The translations under genes and the position numbers were made by a program. This document shows, one piece after another, positions 54,385 to 63,430 of a DNA stretch of 64,000 bases. This DNA is from Piscinibacter defluvii (lineage in GTDB: Bacteria > Pseudomonadota > Gammaproteobacteria > Burkholderiales > Burkholderiaceae_C), in contig NZ_ML137196.1 in NCBI RefSeq assembly GCF_004011805.1, forward strand, positions 124,001 to 188,000, read 5' to 3'. Under the pieces are notes generated by a model. It had not been told where the DNA came from, ran no database searches, and saw only the letters and a list, made by a program, of their open reading frames with translations. Position 1 is the stretch's first letter; the number at the start of each line of letters is the position of its first letter.

Positions 54385-55269
54385 TCAGTCGAACGCGGGC
54401 AGCACGTCGTCCTTCAGCGTGCCGCGGTGGCGTTCGTAGTCGGGCAGCACCGAGCGCACCACGTCCCAGAAGCGCGGGCTGTGGTTCATCTCGCGCAGGT
54501 GCGCGAGTTCGTGCGCAACCACGTAGTCGATGGTCGGCAGCGCGAAGTGGATCAGCCGCCAGTTCAGCCGCACCGAGCCGTCGGCGCTGGCGCTGCCCCA
54601 GCGCGTCTGCGCCGAGGAGAGCGAGAGCCGGGTGCAGCGCACCGCCAGGCGTTCGGCGAAGTGCCGCACGCGCTCCTCGAACACGCGGCGCGCCTGGCGC
54701 TGCAGCCAGCTCTGCACCGCATCGCGGATCTGCTCCGCCGCGGCGCTCTGCGGCAGCCCGACGTGCAGCGTCAGGCGCGGCACGCCCGGCAGCGCATCGG
54801 CCGCGGTGTTCAGGATCGCCCCGGTGGCACGCGGGTCCAGCACCACGATCACCGTCTCGCCGAGGAAGGGGAAGCCGGCGCCGTCGCGCCACTCCACGCG
54901 GGCGGACTGCAGCCTGGCGGCACGCTCGCGCTGCTCGCGCAGCTTGCGCAGGATCCAGGACGCCTTGCCGTGCAGGGCCGCTTCGATGTCGGCCAGCCCC
55001 ACCCAGCGCGGCGCCTTGACCGCGAGCCCTTCGGGCCCCACGACGAAGCCGATGCTGCGGCGGCGCACGCGTTGCAGCGCATAGGCCACCACATGCTGCT
55101 GCAGGCGGATTTCGCGGTCGGCCTGCGGGTGGCGGAACTCCGCGACCGGCAGCGCCGGGCGCGGCGCCGCGGCTACCGGCGGCGCGGCGGGCGTCACCGG
55201 CGCGGCCGGTGCGCCGTCGTCGAACAGCGAGAGCTGCGTGGCGTCGGCGGGCTCGGGCGGGCGCGGCAT
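54385..55269 (-). CDS. YgjP-like metallopeptidase domain protein (DUF45)
   Basis: 294 residues. The C-terminal third holds the zinc motif VVAHELAHLREMNHSPRFW (HExxH plus a third His), with TRWGSASADGSVRLNWRLI before it, both typical of YgjP/SprT-like proteins. The N-terminal 60 residues are Pro/Ala-rich linker. Biological role unknown. ATG at 55269, 11 bp after the acyltransferase gene, with which it shares an operon. Confidence 0.9.
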   Translation of the reverse strand: MPRPPEPADATQLSLFDDGAPAAPVTPAAPPVAAAPRPALPVAEFRHPQADREIRLQQHVVAYALQRVRRRSIGFVVGPEGLAVKAPRWVGLADIEAALHGKASWILRKLREQRERAARLQSARVEWRDGAGFPFLGETVIVVLDPRATGAILNTAADALPGVPRLTLHVGLPQSAAAEQIRDAVQSWLQRQARRVFEERVRHFAERLAVRCTRLSLSSAQTRWGSASADGSVRLNWRLIHFALPTIDYVVAHELAHLREMNHSPRFWDVVRSVLPDYERHRGTLKDDVLPAFD

Positions 55270-55280
55270 GGAGCGCGAGT

Positions 55281-56027
55281 CTAGGCCCGCGCGCCCGGGC
55301 TGTCGCGGTAGGCCTCGGGGTCGAGCCGGCGCATCTCGGCCTCGATCCAGGCCTCGGCCTCGCGCATCATGGCCTCGGCGTCGCGGCCGTCCGGGGCGAT
55401 CGGCTTGCCGATCGAGATGTCGACCACGCCGGGCGTCAGCACGAAGCGCTTGCGCGGCCAGCAGCGCCCCGAGGTGACGGCGATCGGCACGATCGGCACG
55501 CCGGTGGCCACCGCCAGGCGCGCGGCGCCAGCCTTGTAGGGCCCCTGGCTGCCGCGCGGCGTGCGCGTGCCCTCGGGGAACATGATCACCCAGTGGCCCT
55601 CGGCCATGAAGCGCCGGCCCTGCTCGGCCACCTTGTTCCAGGCCTCGGTGCGCTTGCTGCGGTCGATGTGGATCATGTCCAGCCGGCCCATGGCCCAGCC
55701 GAAGAACGGGATCATCAGCAGCTCGCGCTTGAACACGTAGCACAGCGGGCGCGGCATCAGCGTCGGGAAGGCGAAGGTCTCCCAGGTCGACTGGTGCTTG
55801 GGCGCCAGGATGGCCGGGCCGTCGGGCAGGTTGTCGCGCCCGCGCACGCGGGCGTGCACACCGCAGATCACGCGTGCCCCCCAGATCGACAGGCGCAGCC
55901 AGCCGACCGTGAACCAGTAGAGCCGGTCGCCGCGCACGACGATGGACAGCAGCATCACCGCGATGGCGTACGGGACCACCGTCACCGCCATCCACAGCAC
56001 GAACAGGAAGGAGCGCAGGGCGTTCAT
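55281..56027 (-). CDS. 1-acyl-sn-glycerol-3-phosphate acyltransferase (PlsC-like)
   Basis: 248 residues. One N-terminal helix (SFLFVLWMAVTVVPYAIAVM) precedes the catalytic domain. The HX4D motif reads KHQSTWETFAF (Glu in place of Asp), a variant found in other betaproteobacterial PlsC enzymes. The substrate-binding FPEGTR motif is in VIMFPEGTRTPRG. It transfers acyl groups to lysophosphatidate in phospholipid synthesis. The ATG at 56027 overlaps the gmhB stop by 4 bp. Confidence 0.92.
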   Translation of the reverse strand: MNALRSFLFVLWMAVTVVPYAIAVMLLSIVVRGDRLYWFTVGWLRLSIWGARVICGVHARVRGRDNLPDGPAILAPKHQSTWETFAFPTLMPRPLCYVFKRELLMIPFFGWAMGRLDMIHIDRSKRTEAWNKVAEQGRRFMAEGHWVIMFPEGTRTPRGSQGPYKAGAARLAVATGVPIVPIAVTSGRCWPRKRFVLTPGVVDISIGKPIAPDGRDAEAMMREAEAWIEAEMRRLDPEAYRDSPGARA

Positions 56028-56662
56028 GCGTCGCGCTTGCGCCCCGTGGCCTCCGGATCCGCCGGCAGGCCGAGCACCTCGCGCTCGTGCGCGATCAGCC
56101 AGTCGGCGAAGGCGTCCAGGTCCTGGTGCACGCGCGTGCCGGGCACCTGGGTGCACAGCTCGTCGATCTGCGCGTCGCTCATGCGCGCCGCCTTGCCGGT
56201 GCGCACCAGGTGCGGCTGGCAGCCCGCGGCGCTGCCGGCCTGCAGGTCGCGCAGCACGTCGCCGACCACCGGCACCTGGGTCAGGTCCACGCCGTAGCGC
56301 TCGCCGATCTGCTTGAACAGCCCGGGCATGGGCTTGCGGCAGTCGCAGCCGTCGCTGGGTGTGTGCGGGCAGAAGAACACCGCGTCGATGCGGCCGCCCT
56401 GCTTGGCCAGCAGCTGGTGCAGCTTCAGGTGCATCGCGTTGAGCGTGGACATGTCGAACAGCCCGCGGCCGATGCCCGACTGGTTGCTCGCCACCACCGC
56501 ATGCCAGCCGGCGTGGTTCAGCCGCGCGATCGCCTCGAGCGCGCCGGGGATCGGGATCCACTCGTCGGGGCTCTTGACGTAGTCGTCGCGATCCTCGTTG
56601 ATCGTGCCGTCGCGGTCGAGGATGACGAGCTTCATCGGCGCGTGATGGTGGGCGGGCTTCAT
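56024..56662 (-). CDS. gmhB: D-glycero-beta-D-manno-heptose-1,7-bisphosphate 7-phosphatase
   Basis: 212 residues. HAD motif I in VILDRDGTINED, Ser motif in VVASNQSGIGRGLF, zinc-binding loop with cysteines and His in FFCPHTPSDGCDCRKPMPG, and the last Asp in VVGDVLRDLQAG. It makes heptose-1-phosphate for ADP-heptose in LPS core synthesis. The ATG at 56662 overlaps the glyS stop by 4 bp; an internal ATG at 56635 (MKLVILDRDG) is an alternative start. The first nine residues include a short His run (AHHHAP). Confidence 0.94.
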   Translation of the reverse strand: MKPAHHHAPMKLVILDRDGTINEDRDDYVKSPDEWIPIPGALEAIARLNHAGWHAVVASNQSGIGRGLFDMSTLNAMHLKLHQLLAKQGGRIDAVFFCPHTPSDGCDCRKPMPGLFKQIGERYGVDLTQVPVVGDVLRDLQAGSAAGCQPHLVRTGKAARMSDAQIDELCTQVPGTRVHQDLDAFADWLIAHEREVLGLPADPEATGRKRDA

Positions 56663-58764
56663 GCCGCCAGACGGGACAGGTCGGCCACGCGGTTCATCGC
56701 CGCGTGCAGCTGGGCCAGCAGGCCGAGCCGGTTGGCGCGCAGGCGCGGGTCTTCGGCGTTGACGAGCACGCTGTCGAAGAAGGCGTCCACCGGCGCCTTC
56801 AGCACGGCCAGCTGCTGCAGCGAGCCGGTGTAGTCGCCGCGTTCGAAGGCCGCCTCGGAGCGCGGCGCCACCTCCGCCAGCGCGGCGTGCAGCGCGCGCT
56901 CGGCGGGCTCGTGCAGCAGCGCGGCCTCGGCCACCGGGGCGACCTTCTCCTCGCTCTTCTTCAGGATGTTGCCCACGCGCTTGTTGGCCGCGGCCAGCGA
57001 GGCCGACTCGGGCAGCGCACGGAAGGCGCGCACCGCGTCGAGACGCTTCGGGATCTCGGCCCAGCGCGCCGGGTGCACCTCGACCACCGCCTCCACCTCC
57101 TGCGCGTGATAACCCGCCTCGCGCAGCCAGCCGACCAGGCGCTCGCGCAGGAAGTAGCCCAGCTCGGCCTGCGCCTGGCCGTGCTGCGGGCCGAAGGCCT
57201 TGAACGCGGCGGCCACCAGGTGCGGCAACTCCAGCGGCAGCTGGCGCTCGATCAGCATGCGGATCAGGCCGAGCGCGTGGCGGCGCAGCGCGAACGGGTC
57301 CTTGTCGCCGGTGGGCACCTGGCCGATGCCGAACAGGCCGGCCAGCGTCTCGAGCTTGTCGGCCAGCGCGACGGCCAGGCCGGTGGGGTTGCGCGGCAGC
57401 GCGTCGCCGGCGAAGCGCGGCTTGTAGTGGTCCTCGATCGCGAAGGCGATCTCCTCGCTCTCGCCGTCGTGGCGCGCGTAGTAGCCGCCCATGATGCCCT
57501 GCAGCTCGGGGAACTCGCCGACCATGTCGGTCAGCAGGTCGGCCTTGGCGAGGTGCGCCGCCTGGTCGGCCGAGGCGGCGAGCGCCGGGCCGCCGAGCAG
57601 GCAGCCGATTTCGCGCGCGATCTCGCGCACGCGCATCACGCGCTCGCCCATCGAGCCCAGCTTCGCGTGGTAGACCACCTTGCCGAGCCCGTCGATGCGC
57701 GCGGCCAGCGGGCGCTTGCGGTCCTGGTCGAAGAAGAACTTGGCGTCGGCCAGGCGCGGGCGCACCACGCGCTCGTTGCCGCCGACCACGCGGCTCGCGT
57801 CGGCCGGCCGGATGTTGCTGACCACCAGGAAGCGGTGCGTCAGCCGGCCGTTCGCATCGAGCAGCGGGAAGTACTTCTGGTTCGCCTTCATCGTCAGGAT
57901 CAGGCATTCCTGCGGCACGGCGAGGAACTCGGGCTCGAACTGCGCGAGCAGCACGTTCGGCCGCTCGACCAGCGCGGTGACCTCGTCGAGCAGCGCGTCG
58001 TCGTCGATCGGCGCGAGGCCCAGGCTCTCGCCCGCGTGGCGCAGCTGGCGCTGGATCTCGCTGCGGCGCGCCGCGAAACTGGCGATCACCGCGCCCTGCT
58101 CCTCGAGCTGGCGGGCATAGTGGTCGGCATCCTGCAGCACGACCGGATCGACCTGCGCCTCGAAGCGGTGGCCGCGGGTGGTGCGGCCGGCCACGAGGCC
58201 GAGCGCCTTCACCGGCACGACCTCGGCGCCGTGCAGCGCCACCAGGCCATGCGCCGGGCGCACGAAGTGCACGCTGCTCCAGCCGTCGCCCAGCTGGTAC
58301 TGCATCACCTTCGGAATCGGCAGCGCGGCGAGCGCGTCGTCGAGCGCCTTCTGCAGGCCCTCGGCCAGCGTCACGCCCTGGGCGGTGCTGTCCAGGAACA
58401 GCGCCTCGGCCTTGCCGTCCGGGCGGCGCTGCAGCGCGGGCACGACGGACGCGTCGGCGCCGAGCGCGGCGAGCTTCTTCAGCAGCGCGGGCGTGGGCGA
58501 ACCGTCGGCGGCGAGGCCGACCGTCACCGGCATCAGCTTGGTGGACACCGCCTTGTCCGCCGCCTGCGCGGCCACGGCCGAGACATGCACCGCCAGCCGG
58601 CGCGGCGAGGCGTAGGGCGTCGCCGCGGAACGGTCGGTCGCGAGCCCGGCCGAGCGCAGGCCCTTCGCGATGCCCTCGGCGAAGGCCTCGCCGAGCTTCT
58701 TCAGCGCCTTGGGCGGCAGTTCCTCGACGAACAGTTCGACGAGCAGGTTCTTGGTGGTGCTCAT
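56659..58764 (-). CDS. glyS: Glycyl-tRNA synthetase beta subunit
   Basis: 701 residues, normal for GlyS. N-terminus LLVELFVEELPPKALKKLG. Middle markers include VLLAQFEPEFLAVPQECLI, MKANQKYFPLLDANGRLTHRF and RLADAKFFFDQDRKRPL. The C-terminal part contains an anticodon-binding-like domain with PVDAFFDSVLVNAEDPRLR. It is the partner of GlyQ in the alpha2-beta2 enzyme. ATG at 58764, 3 bp after glyQ. Confidence 0.97.
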   Translation of the reverse strand: MSTTKNLLVELFVEELPPKALKKLGEAFAEGIAKGLRSAGLATDRSAATPYASPRRLAVHVSAVAAQAADKAVSTKLMPVTVGLAADGSPTPALLKKLAALGADASVVPALQRRPDGKAEALFLDSTAQGVTLAEGLQKALDDALAALPIPKVMQYQLGDGWSSVHFVRPAHGLVALHGAEVVPVKALGLVAGRTTRGHRFEAQVDPVVLQDADHYARQLEEQGAVIASFAARRSEIQRQLRHAGESLGLAPIDDDALLDEVTALVERPNVLLAQFEPEFLAVPQECLILTMKANQKYFPLLDANGRLTHRFLVVSNIRPADASRVVGGNERVVRPRLADAKFFFDQDRKRPLAARIDGLGKVVYHAKLGSMGERVMRVREIAREIGCLLGGPALAASADQAAHLAKADLLTDMVGEFPELQGIMGGYYARHDGESEEIAFAIEDHYKPRFAGDALPRNPTGLAVALADKLETLAGLFGIGQVPTGDKDPFALRRHALGLIRMLIERQLPLELPHLVAAAFKAFGPQHGQAQAELGYFLRERLVGWLREAGYHAQEVEAVVEVHPARWAEIPKRLDAVRAFRALPESASLAAANKRVGNILKKSEEKVAPVAEAALLHEPAERALHAALAEVAPRSEAAFERGDYTGSLQQLAVLKAPVDAFFDSVLVNAEDPRLRANRLGLLAQLHAAMNRVADLSRLAA

Positions 58765-58767
58765 CGG

Positions 58768-59688
58768 TCAGGCGGCCTTCTTCTGTTCGATCTGGGCGAT
58801 CGCTTCATCGGCCCAGGCCTTCGGCGCCATCGGGAAGCCGAGCCGCGCGCGGCTGTCCACGTAGCTCTGCGCGACGCTGCGCGCCAGGTTGCGGATGCGC
58901 CCGATGTAGGCGGCGCGCTCGGTGACGCTGATCGCGCCGCGTGCGTCGAGCAGGTTGAAGCTGTGCGCCGCCTTGAGCACCTGCTCGTAGGCCGGTAGCG
59001 CGAGCTGCGTCTCCATCAGGTGCTTCGCCTGCTTCTCGTGCGCGGCGAACGCGCCGAGCAGGAACTCGACGTCGCTGTGCTCGAAGTTGTAGGTGCTCTG
59101 CTCGACCTCGTTCTGGTGGTAGACGTCGCCGTACTTCAGCTCGGCCGTCCACTGCAGGTCGTACACGTTGTCGACCCCCTGCAGGTACATCGCCAGCCGC
59201 TCCAGGCCGTAGGTGATCTCACCGGTGATCGGCTTGCAGTCGATGCCGCCGACCTGCTGGAAGTAGGTGAACTGCGTCACCTCCATGCCGTTGAGCCAGA
59301 CCTCCCAGCCCAGGCCCCAGGCGCCCAGCGTCGGGTTCTCCCAGTCGTCCTCGACGAAGCGGATGTCGTTGCTCTTCAGGTCGAAGCCGAGCGCCTCGAG
59401 CGAGCCGAGGTAGAGCTCGAGGATGTCCTTCGGCGCGGGCTTGAGCACCACCTGGTACTGGTAGTAGTGCTGCAGGCGGTTCGGGTTCTGGCCGTAGCGG
59501 CCGTCCTTGGGGCGGCGGCTGGGCTGCACGTAGGCGGCCTTCCAGGGCTCGGGGCCGAGCGCGCGCAGGAAGGTCGCGGTGTGGCTGGTGCCGGCGCCGA
59601 CCTCCATGTCGTAGGGCTGCAGCAGCGCGCAGCCCTGGCGGTCCCAGTAGTCTTGCAGGCGAAGAATCAGTTGCTGGAAGGAAAGCAT
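58768..59688 (-). CDS. glyQ: Glycyl-tRNA synthetase alpha subunit
   Basis: 306 residues. The class II catalytic core includes [24 protein letters not shown] at the start, [28 protein letters not shown] (motif 2), and [14 protein letters not shown] plus [19 protein letters not shown] (motif 3). It carries the aminoacylation site for glycine. ATG at 59688. Downstream genes glyS, gmhB and plsC follow without gaps. Confidence 0.97.
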   Translation of the reverse strand: MLSFQQLILRLQDYWDRQGCALLQPYDMEVGAGTSHTATFLRALGPEPWKAAYVQPSRRPKDGRYGQNPNRLQHYYQYQVVLKPAPKDILELYLGSLEALGFDLKSNDIRFVEDDWENPTLGAWGLGWEVWLNGMEVTQFTYFQQVGGIDCKPITGEITYGLERLAMYLQGVDNVYDLQWTAELKYGDVYHQNEVEQSTYNFEHSDVEFLLGAFAAHEKQAKHLMETQLALPAYEQVLKAAHSFNLLDARGAISVTERAAYIGRIRNLARSVAQSYVDSRARLGFPMAPKAWADEAIAQIEQKKAA

Positions 59689-59731
59689 GGACGGGCGGCC
59701 GGCGGGCCGTCGCGGAAGGCGACCGGCGATT

Positions 59732-61234
59732 TTACGGGCCGGCCCGACGTCGCCACGCCGCCAGCGCGACGGCCAGCGCCGCCAGCAGCACGAGCGGCCA
59801 CAGGCCGAGGCGGCCGGCCCAGGCGGCGTACGGCGTGTTGCCGGTTCGGCCCTGCACGCTCGCCTTCAGCACGCCGCGGGTGTGCGGCGCGAGCGCGGCC
59901 GTCACCCGGCTGCGGTGGTCGATCACCACCGTCGCACCGGTGTTGGTGGCGCGCAGCATCGGCCGCTGCAGCTCGAGCGTGCGCAGGCGCGAGATCTGCA
60001 GGTGCTGCGGAATCGCGATCGTCTCGCCGAACCAGCCGATGTTGCTGAGGTTGGCCAGCACGGTGGGCGCCTGGGCGGGATCGACGAAGCGGGCGGCGAG
60101 TTCCTCGCCGAACAGGTCTTCGTAGCAGATGTTGGGCGCGACGCGCTCGCCGCGCAGCTCGAACGACGGCGCCGCCAGCGGGCCGCGCTCGAAGTCGCCC
60201 AGCGGGATGTTCATCATGCGCGTGAACCACTTGAAGGCGAACGGGATGAACTCCCCGAACGGCACCAGGTGGAACTTGTCGTAGCGGTAGAAGCCCGGCA
60301 CGCCCGGCGCGAAGCCGACCGCGGAGTTGGTGTAGCCGGCCGCCATGTCGCCCAGCGGCACGCCGATCAGCGCCGCCGTGCGGCCGGCGCGGAAATGGTC
60401 CTGCAGCCGCTCCCACAGGCCCTCGGGCATCTGCTGCGGCAGGAAGGGGATGGCGGTCTCGGGGGCCACCACCAGGTCGCCCTCGGCGGCGAGCAGCTCG
60501 CGCAGGTGCCACTCGAGCGCCTCGGCCTGGTGCTCGGCGGCGAACTTCTCCTCCTGCGGGATGTTGCCCTGCAACAGCGTGAGCGAGAGCGTACCGCTCG
60601 GGCGGGTGAACTCCGGCACGCCGGCCAGCGCCGGCAGCAGCAGCAGCGCCGCGGGCAGCACCACGCCCGGCAGCGCGGCACGCAGCCCGCGCAGCGGCCA
60701 GGCCAGCGCGGGCAGCGCCGCCGCGAAGGCGCCGACCGCGCCCAGCCCGTAGACGCCGATCCAGGGCGCCCAGGCGGCCAGCGGCCCGTCGACCTGCGCA
60801 TACCCCGAGGCCACCCAGGGGAAGCCGGTGAAGAGCAGCCCGCGCGCCAGCTCGGCCAGCAGCCACAGCGCGGCGAACAGCCCGGCATCGGCGAGCGGCC
60901 GGCCGCTGCGCCAGCGCGCGAACGCGGCCAGCGCGGCGGCCAGGTAGAGCGAGAGGAAGGCCGCCAGCGCCAGCACCGCGAGCGCCGCCATCCAGGCCGG
61001 CAGGCCGCCGTAGCGGTGCATGCTGACGAACAGCCACCAGGTGCCGGCGGCGACCCAGGCCGTGCCGTAGGCGCCGCCCAGCAGCGCCGCCGCGCGCGGC
61101 GTGGCGCCGGCGGCCAGGCGTGCCAGCAGGCCGATGGTCAGCAGCGGCAGCCACCAGGCGCCGGTGTGCACGTAGGCGAGCGTCTGCAGCGCACCGAGCG
61201 CCCCGGCCAGCGCCGGCCGCAGCCAGGCCCGCAT
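59732..61234 (-). CDS. lnt: Apolipoprotein N-acyltransferase
   Basis: 500 residues. The membrane N-terminus has about seven helices. The nitrilase-like periplasmic domain shows the Glu-Lys-Cys triad in [28 protein letters not shown] and [14 protein letters not shown] final helix anchors the C-terminus. It adds the third acyl chain to lipoproteins. It shares one base with the corC stop (TGATG-type overlap at 61234) and follows it in the operon, as in many proteobacteria. Confidence 0.96.
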   Translation of the reverse strand: MRAWLRPALAGALGALQTLAYVHTGAWWLPLLTIGLLARLAAGATPRAAALLGGAYGTAWVAAGTWWLFVSMHRYGGLPAWMAALAVLALAAFLSLYLAAALAAFARWRSGRPLADAGLFAALWLLAELARGLLFTGFPWVASGYAQVDGPLAAWAPWIGVYGLGAVGAFAAALPALAWPLRGLRAALPGVVLPAALLLLPALAGVPEFTRPSGTLSLTLLQGNIPQEEKFAAEHQAEALEWHLRELLAAEGDLVVAPETAIPFLPQQMPEGLWERLQDHFRAGRTAALIGVPLGDMAAGYTNSAVGFAPGVPGFYRYDKFHLVPFGEFIPFAFKWFTRMMNIPLGDFERGPLAAPSFELRGERVAPNICYEDLFGEELAARFVDPAQAPTVLANLSNIGWFGETIAIPQHLQISRLRTLELQRPMLRATNTGATVVIDHRSRVTAALAPHTRGVLKASVQGRTGNTPYAAWAGRLGLWPLVLLAALAVALAAWRRRAGP

Positions 61235-62112
61235 CAGCCGGTGGCGTGGTCGGCGGCGGGATCCTCGATCGCGCGCGTGACCCTGAACCAGCGCACCGCG
61301 CCGCCGCGCGTCAGCATCACGGTGAACTGCAGCGCACCGAGCCGGGCCGACTCGCCGCGCCGCGGCACATGGCCGAGCTCGTGCGCGACCAGGCCGCCGA
61401 TGGTGTCGAACTCCTGCTCCGGCAGCGCCACCGCGAAGACGCGGTTGACCGCCTCGATGGACGCATCGCCGGCCACGCGCTGGCTGCCGTCGGCCAGCGT
61501 GTAGATGCCGGACTCGCCGTCCTTCTCGTCGAACTCGTCCTCGATCTCGCCGACGATCTCTTCCAGCACGTCCTCGATGGTGATCAGGCCGGCGGTGTTG
61601 CCGAACTCGTCGATCACGATGGCCAGGTGGTTGCGGTTGCTGCGGAAGTCGCGCAGCAGTTCGTTCAGGCCCTTGCTCTCGGGCACGAAGACGGTCGGGC
61701 GCAGCAGGGTGCGCAGGTTCAGCTCGGGGGCGCGCTGCAGCTTGAGCAGGTCCTTGGCCAGCAGGATGCCGATGATGTTCTCGCGGCTGCCTTCGTAGAC
61801 CGGGAAGCGCGAATGGCCGGTGGCGATCACCGCGTGCAGCACCTCGTCGTAGGCGGCGTCGATGTCCAGCAGGTCCATGCGCGGCGCGGCCACCATCACG
61901 TCGCCGGCCGTCAGATCGGCCATGCGGATCACGCCCTCGAGCATCATGCGCGACTCGGGCGCGATCAGCTCGCGGTTCTCGGCGTCGGCCAGCGTGGAGA
62001 TCAGTTCGTCGGTCGAGTCCGGGCCGGGGTGGACGAATTCGACCAGCTTGCGCAGGAACGAGCGCTTCTCGCCGTGGGTCTCACGGGATCGGCCTGGGTG
62101 GGGATCGGACAT
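61234..62112 (-). CDS. CorC/YbeX-like CBS-domain protein
   Basis: 292 residues. N-terminal linker, then a CBS pair (about residues 65-185: TAGDVMVAAPRMDLLDI, IGILLAKDLLKL, IVIDEFGNTAGLITIEDVLEEIVGEIEDE) and a C-terminal CorC/HlyC domain (VFAVALPEQEFDTIGGLVAHELGHVPRRG). It is linked with magnesium/cobalt efflux and with ribosome-related stress in E. coli. The ATG at 62112 is chosen over longer readings that run into the divergent region. The gene is upstream of lnt, as in the E. coli ybeX-lnt cluster. Confidence 0.93.
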   Translation of the reverse strand: MSDPHPGRSRETHGEKRSFLRKLVEFVHPGPDSTDELISTLADAENRELIAPESRMMLEGVIRMADLTAGDVMVAAPRMDLLDIDAAYDEVLHAVIATGHSRFPVYEGSRENIIGILLAKDLLKLQRAPELNLRTLLRPTVFVPESKGLNELLRDFRSNRNHLAIVIDEFGNTAGLITIEDVLEEIVGEIEDEFDEKDGESGIYTLADGSQRVAGDASIEAVNRVFAVALPEQEFDTIGGLVAHELGHVPRRGESARLGALQFTVMLTRGGAVRWFRVTRAIEDPAADHATG

Positions 62113-62293
62113 CGCGCGGGCGCGAGGGAATGCGTGAGGGGCGGAGCTTACCCCAAGCCCATGACCGGGCGCCGCCGCCCGGGCCGCGCCGCCGGCCGGC
62201 CCCGCGCTTGACAGGGCATCGGGCTTGAACCACAGTCTGCGGCCCCCATTTTCCGGCTCCTGCCCCGGCTTCGCGCACCCCGCGCCTTCCATC

Positions 62294-63337
62294 ATGGCCC
62301 TGATCCCCGCCACCATCCTCACCGGCTTCCTCGGGGCCGGCAAGACGACCCTGCTCAAGCGCGTGCTGACCGAGGCGCACGGCCAGAAGATCGCGGTGAT
62401 CGAGAATGAGTTCGGCGACGAGGACATCGACAGCGACATCCTGGTGCGCGACTCCGAGGAGCAGATCATCCAGCTCAACAACGGCTGCGTCTGCTGCACG
62501 ATCCGCGAGGACCTGCGCTCGACGCTGTCCGACCTGGCGGCGAAGAAGCGCAAGGGCGAGCTCGACTTCGAGCGCGTCGTGATCGAGACCACCGGCCTGG
62601 CCGACCCCGGCCCGGTGGCGCAGACCTTCTTCATGGACGACGAGATCGCCGAGAGCTACCTGCTCGACTCGATCCTGACGCTGGTGGATGCCAAGCACGG
62701 CAACGGTCAGCTCGACTCGCGCCAGGAGGCACGCCGCCAGATCGGCTTCGCCGACCAGATCTTCATCAGCAAGACCGACCTGGTGGACGACGGCACCGTC
62801 GAGGCGCTGATCCACCGCATCAAGCACATGAACCCGCGTGCACCGCAGCGCAAGGTGCATTTCGGCGAGGTGCCGATCGCCGAGGTGTTCGACCTGCGCG
62901 GCTTCAACCTGAACGCCAAGCTCGACATCGACCCGGAGTTCCTCAACGCCGACGCCCACGATCATCACGATCATGATCACCACGACCATGATCACGAGCA
63001 CGGCGAGCACTGCGACCACCCGCACCACCACCATCACGACGACGACGTCAAGTCCTTCGTCTTCAAGTCCGACCGGGCGTTCAACCCGGCCAAGCTGGAG
63101 GACTTCCTGGGCGCGATCGTGCAGGTCTACGGCCCGAAGATGCTGCGCTACAAGGGCGTGCTGAACATGAAGGGCAGCGACCGCAAGGTGATCTTCCAGG
63201 GCGTGCACCAGCTGATGGGCAGCGACCTGGGCCCGAAATGGGCGCCGGGCGAGAAGAAGACCAGCAAGATGGTGTTCATCGGCCTGGACCTGCCGCGTGA
63301 CGTGTTCCTCCAGGGCCTGGAGCAGTGTCTCGTCTGA
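62294..63337 (+). CDS. CobW/ZNG-family GTP-binding metallochaperone with His-rich insert
   Basis: 347 residues. Walker A TGFLGAGKTTLLKR; the metal motif CXCC at Cys65-Cys68 in NNGCVCCTIRED; Walker B region VVIETTGLADPGP; base-recognition motif ISKTDLVDDG. Residues ~220-251 form a histidine/aspartate-rich insert. The C-terminal CobW_C domain ends LGPKWAPGEKKTSKMVFIGL. It delivers zinc or another metal to client enzymes. No Zur-type box is obvious in the 181-bp upstream gap. ATG at 62294; an in-frame TTG further upstream is less likely. Confidence 0.93.
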   Translation: MALIPATILTGFLGAGKTTLLKRVLTEAHGQKIAVIENEFGDEDIDSDILVRDSEEQIIQLNNGCVCCTIREDLRSTLSDLAAKKRKGELDFERVVIETTGLADPGPVAQTFFMDDEIAESYLLDSILTLVDAKHGNGQLDSRQEARRQIGFADQIFISKTDLVDDGTVEALIHRIKHMNPRAPQRKVHFGEVPIAEVFDLRGFNLNAKLDIDPEFLNADAHDHHDHDHHDHDHEHGEHCDHPHHHHHDDDVKSFVFKSDRAFNPAKLEDFLGAIVQVYGPKMLRYKGVLNMKGSDRKVIFQGVHQLMGSDLGPKWAPGEKKTSKMVFIGLDLPRDVFLQGLEQCLV

Positions 63338-63430
63338 GGCAGCGAAGTGGCTACAATCCGCGCCTCCTGAAATTCGGGCCCGCCCGCTCCTGCCGGAACA
63401 GGGTATAAGCGCTGTTGCGAGGAGACACCC
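63338..63430 (+). promoter_or_regulatory. Upstream region of dksA
   Basis: 93 bp. A TACAAT (63352-63357) could be a -10 box, and a second TATAAG element is at 63404-63409. No -35 of good quality is visible at the right distance from either. A ribosome binding site GAGGAG precedes the GTG start of dksA at 63431. Confidence 0.35.

Noticed and set aside
51346-55284. Very long open frame on the plus strand (over 1300 codons)
   Set aside because: It lies antisense to the polyamine importer and peptidase genes, has Ala/Arg/His-rich low-complexity translation typical of the reverse frame of GC-rich genes, and shows no domain. The minus-strand proteins match known families throughout.
62950-63050. 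Repeated GATCATGATCACGA-like DNA as a tandem repeat or CRISPR-like array
   Set aside because: It encodes the His/Asp-rich insert of the CobW protein in frame; the periodicity reflects codon repetition (CAC/CAT, GAC/GAT).
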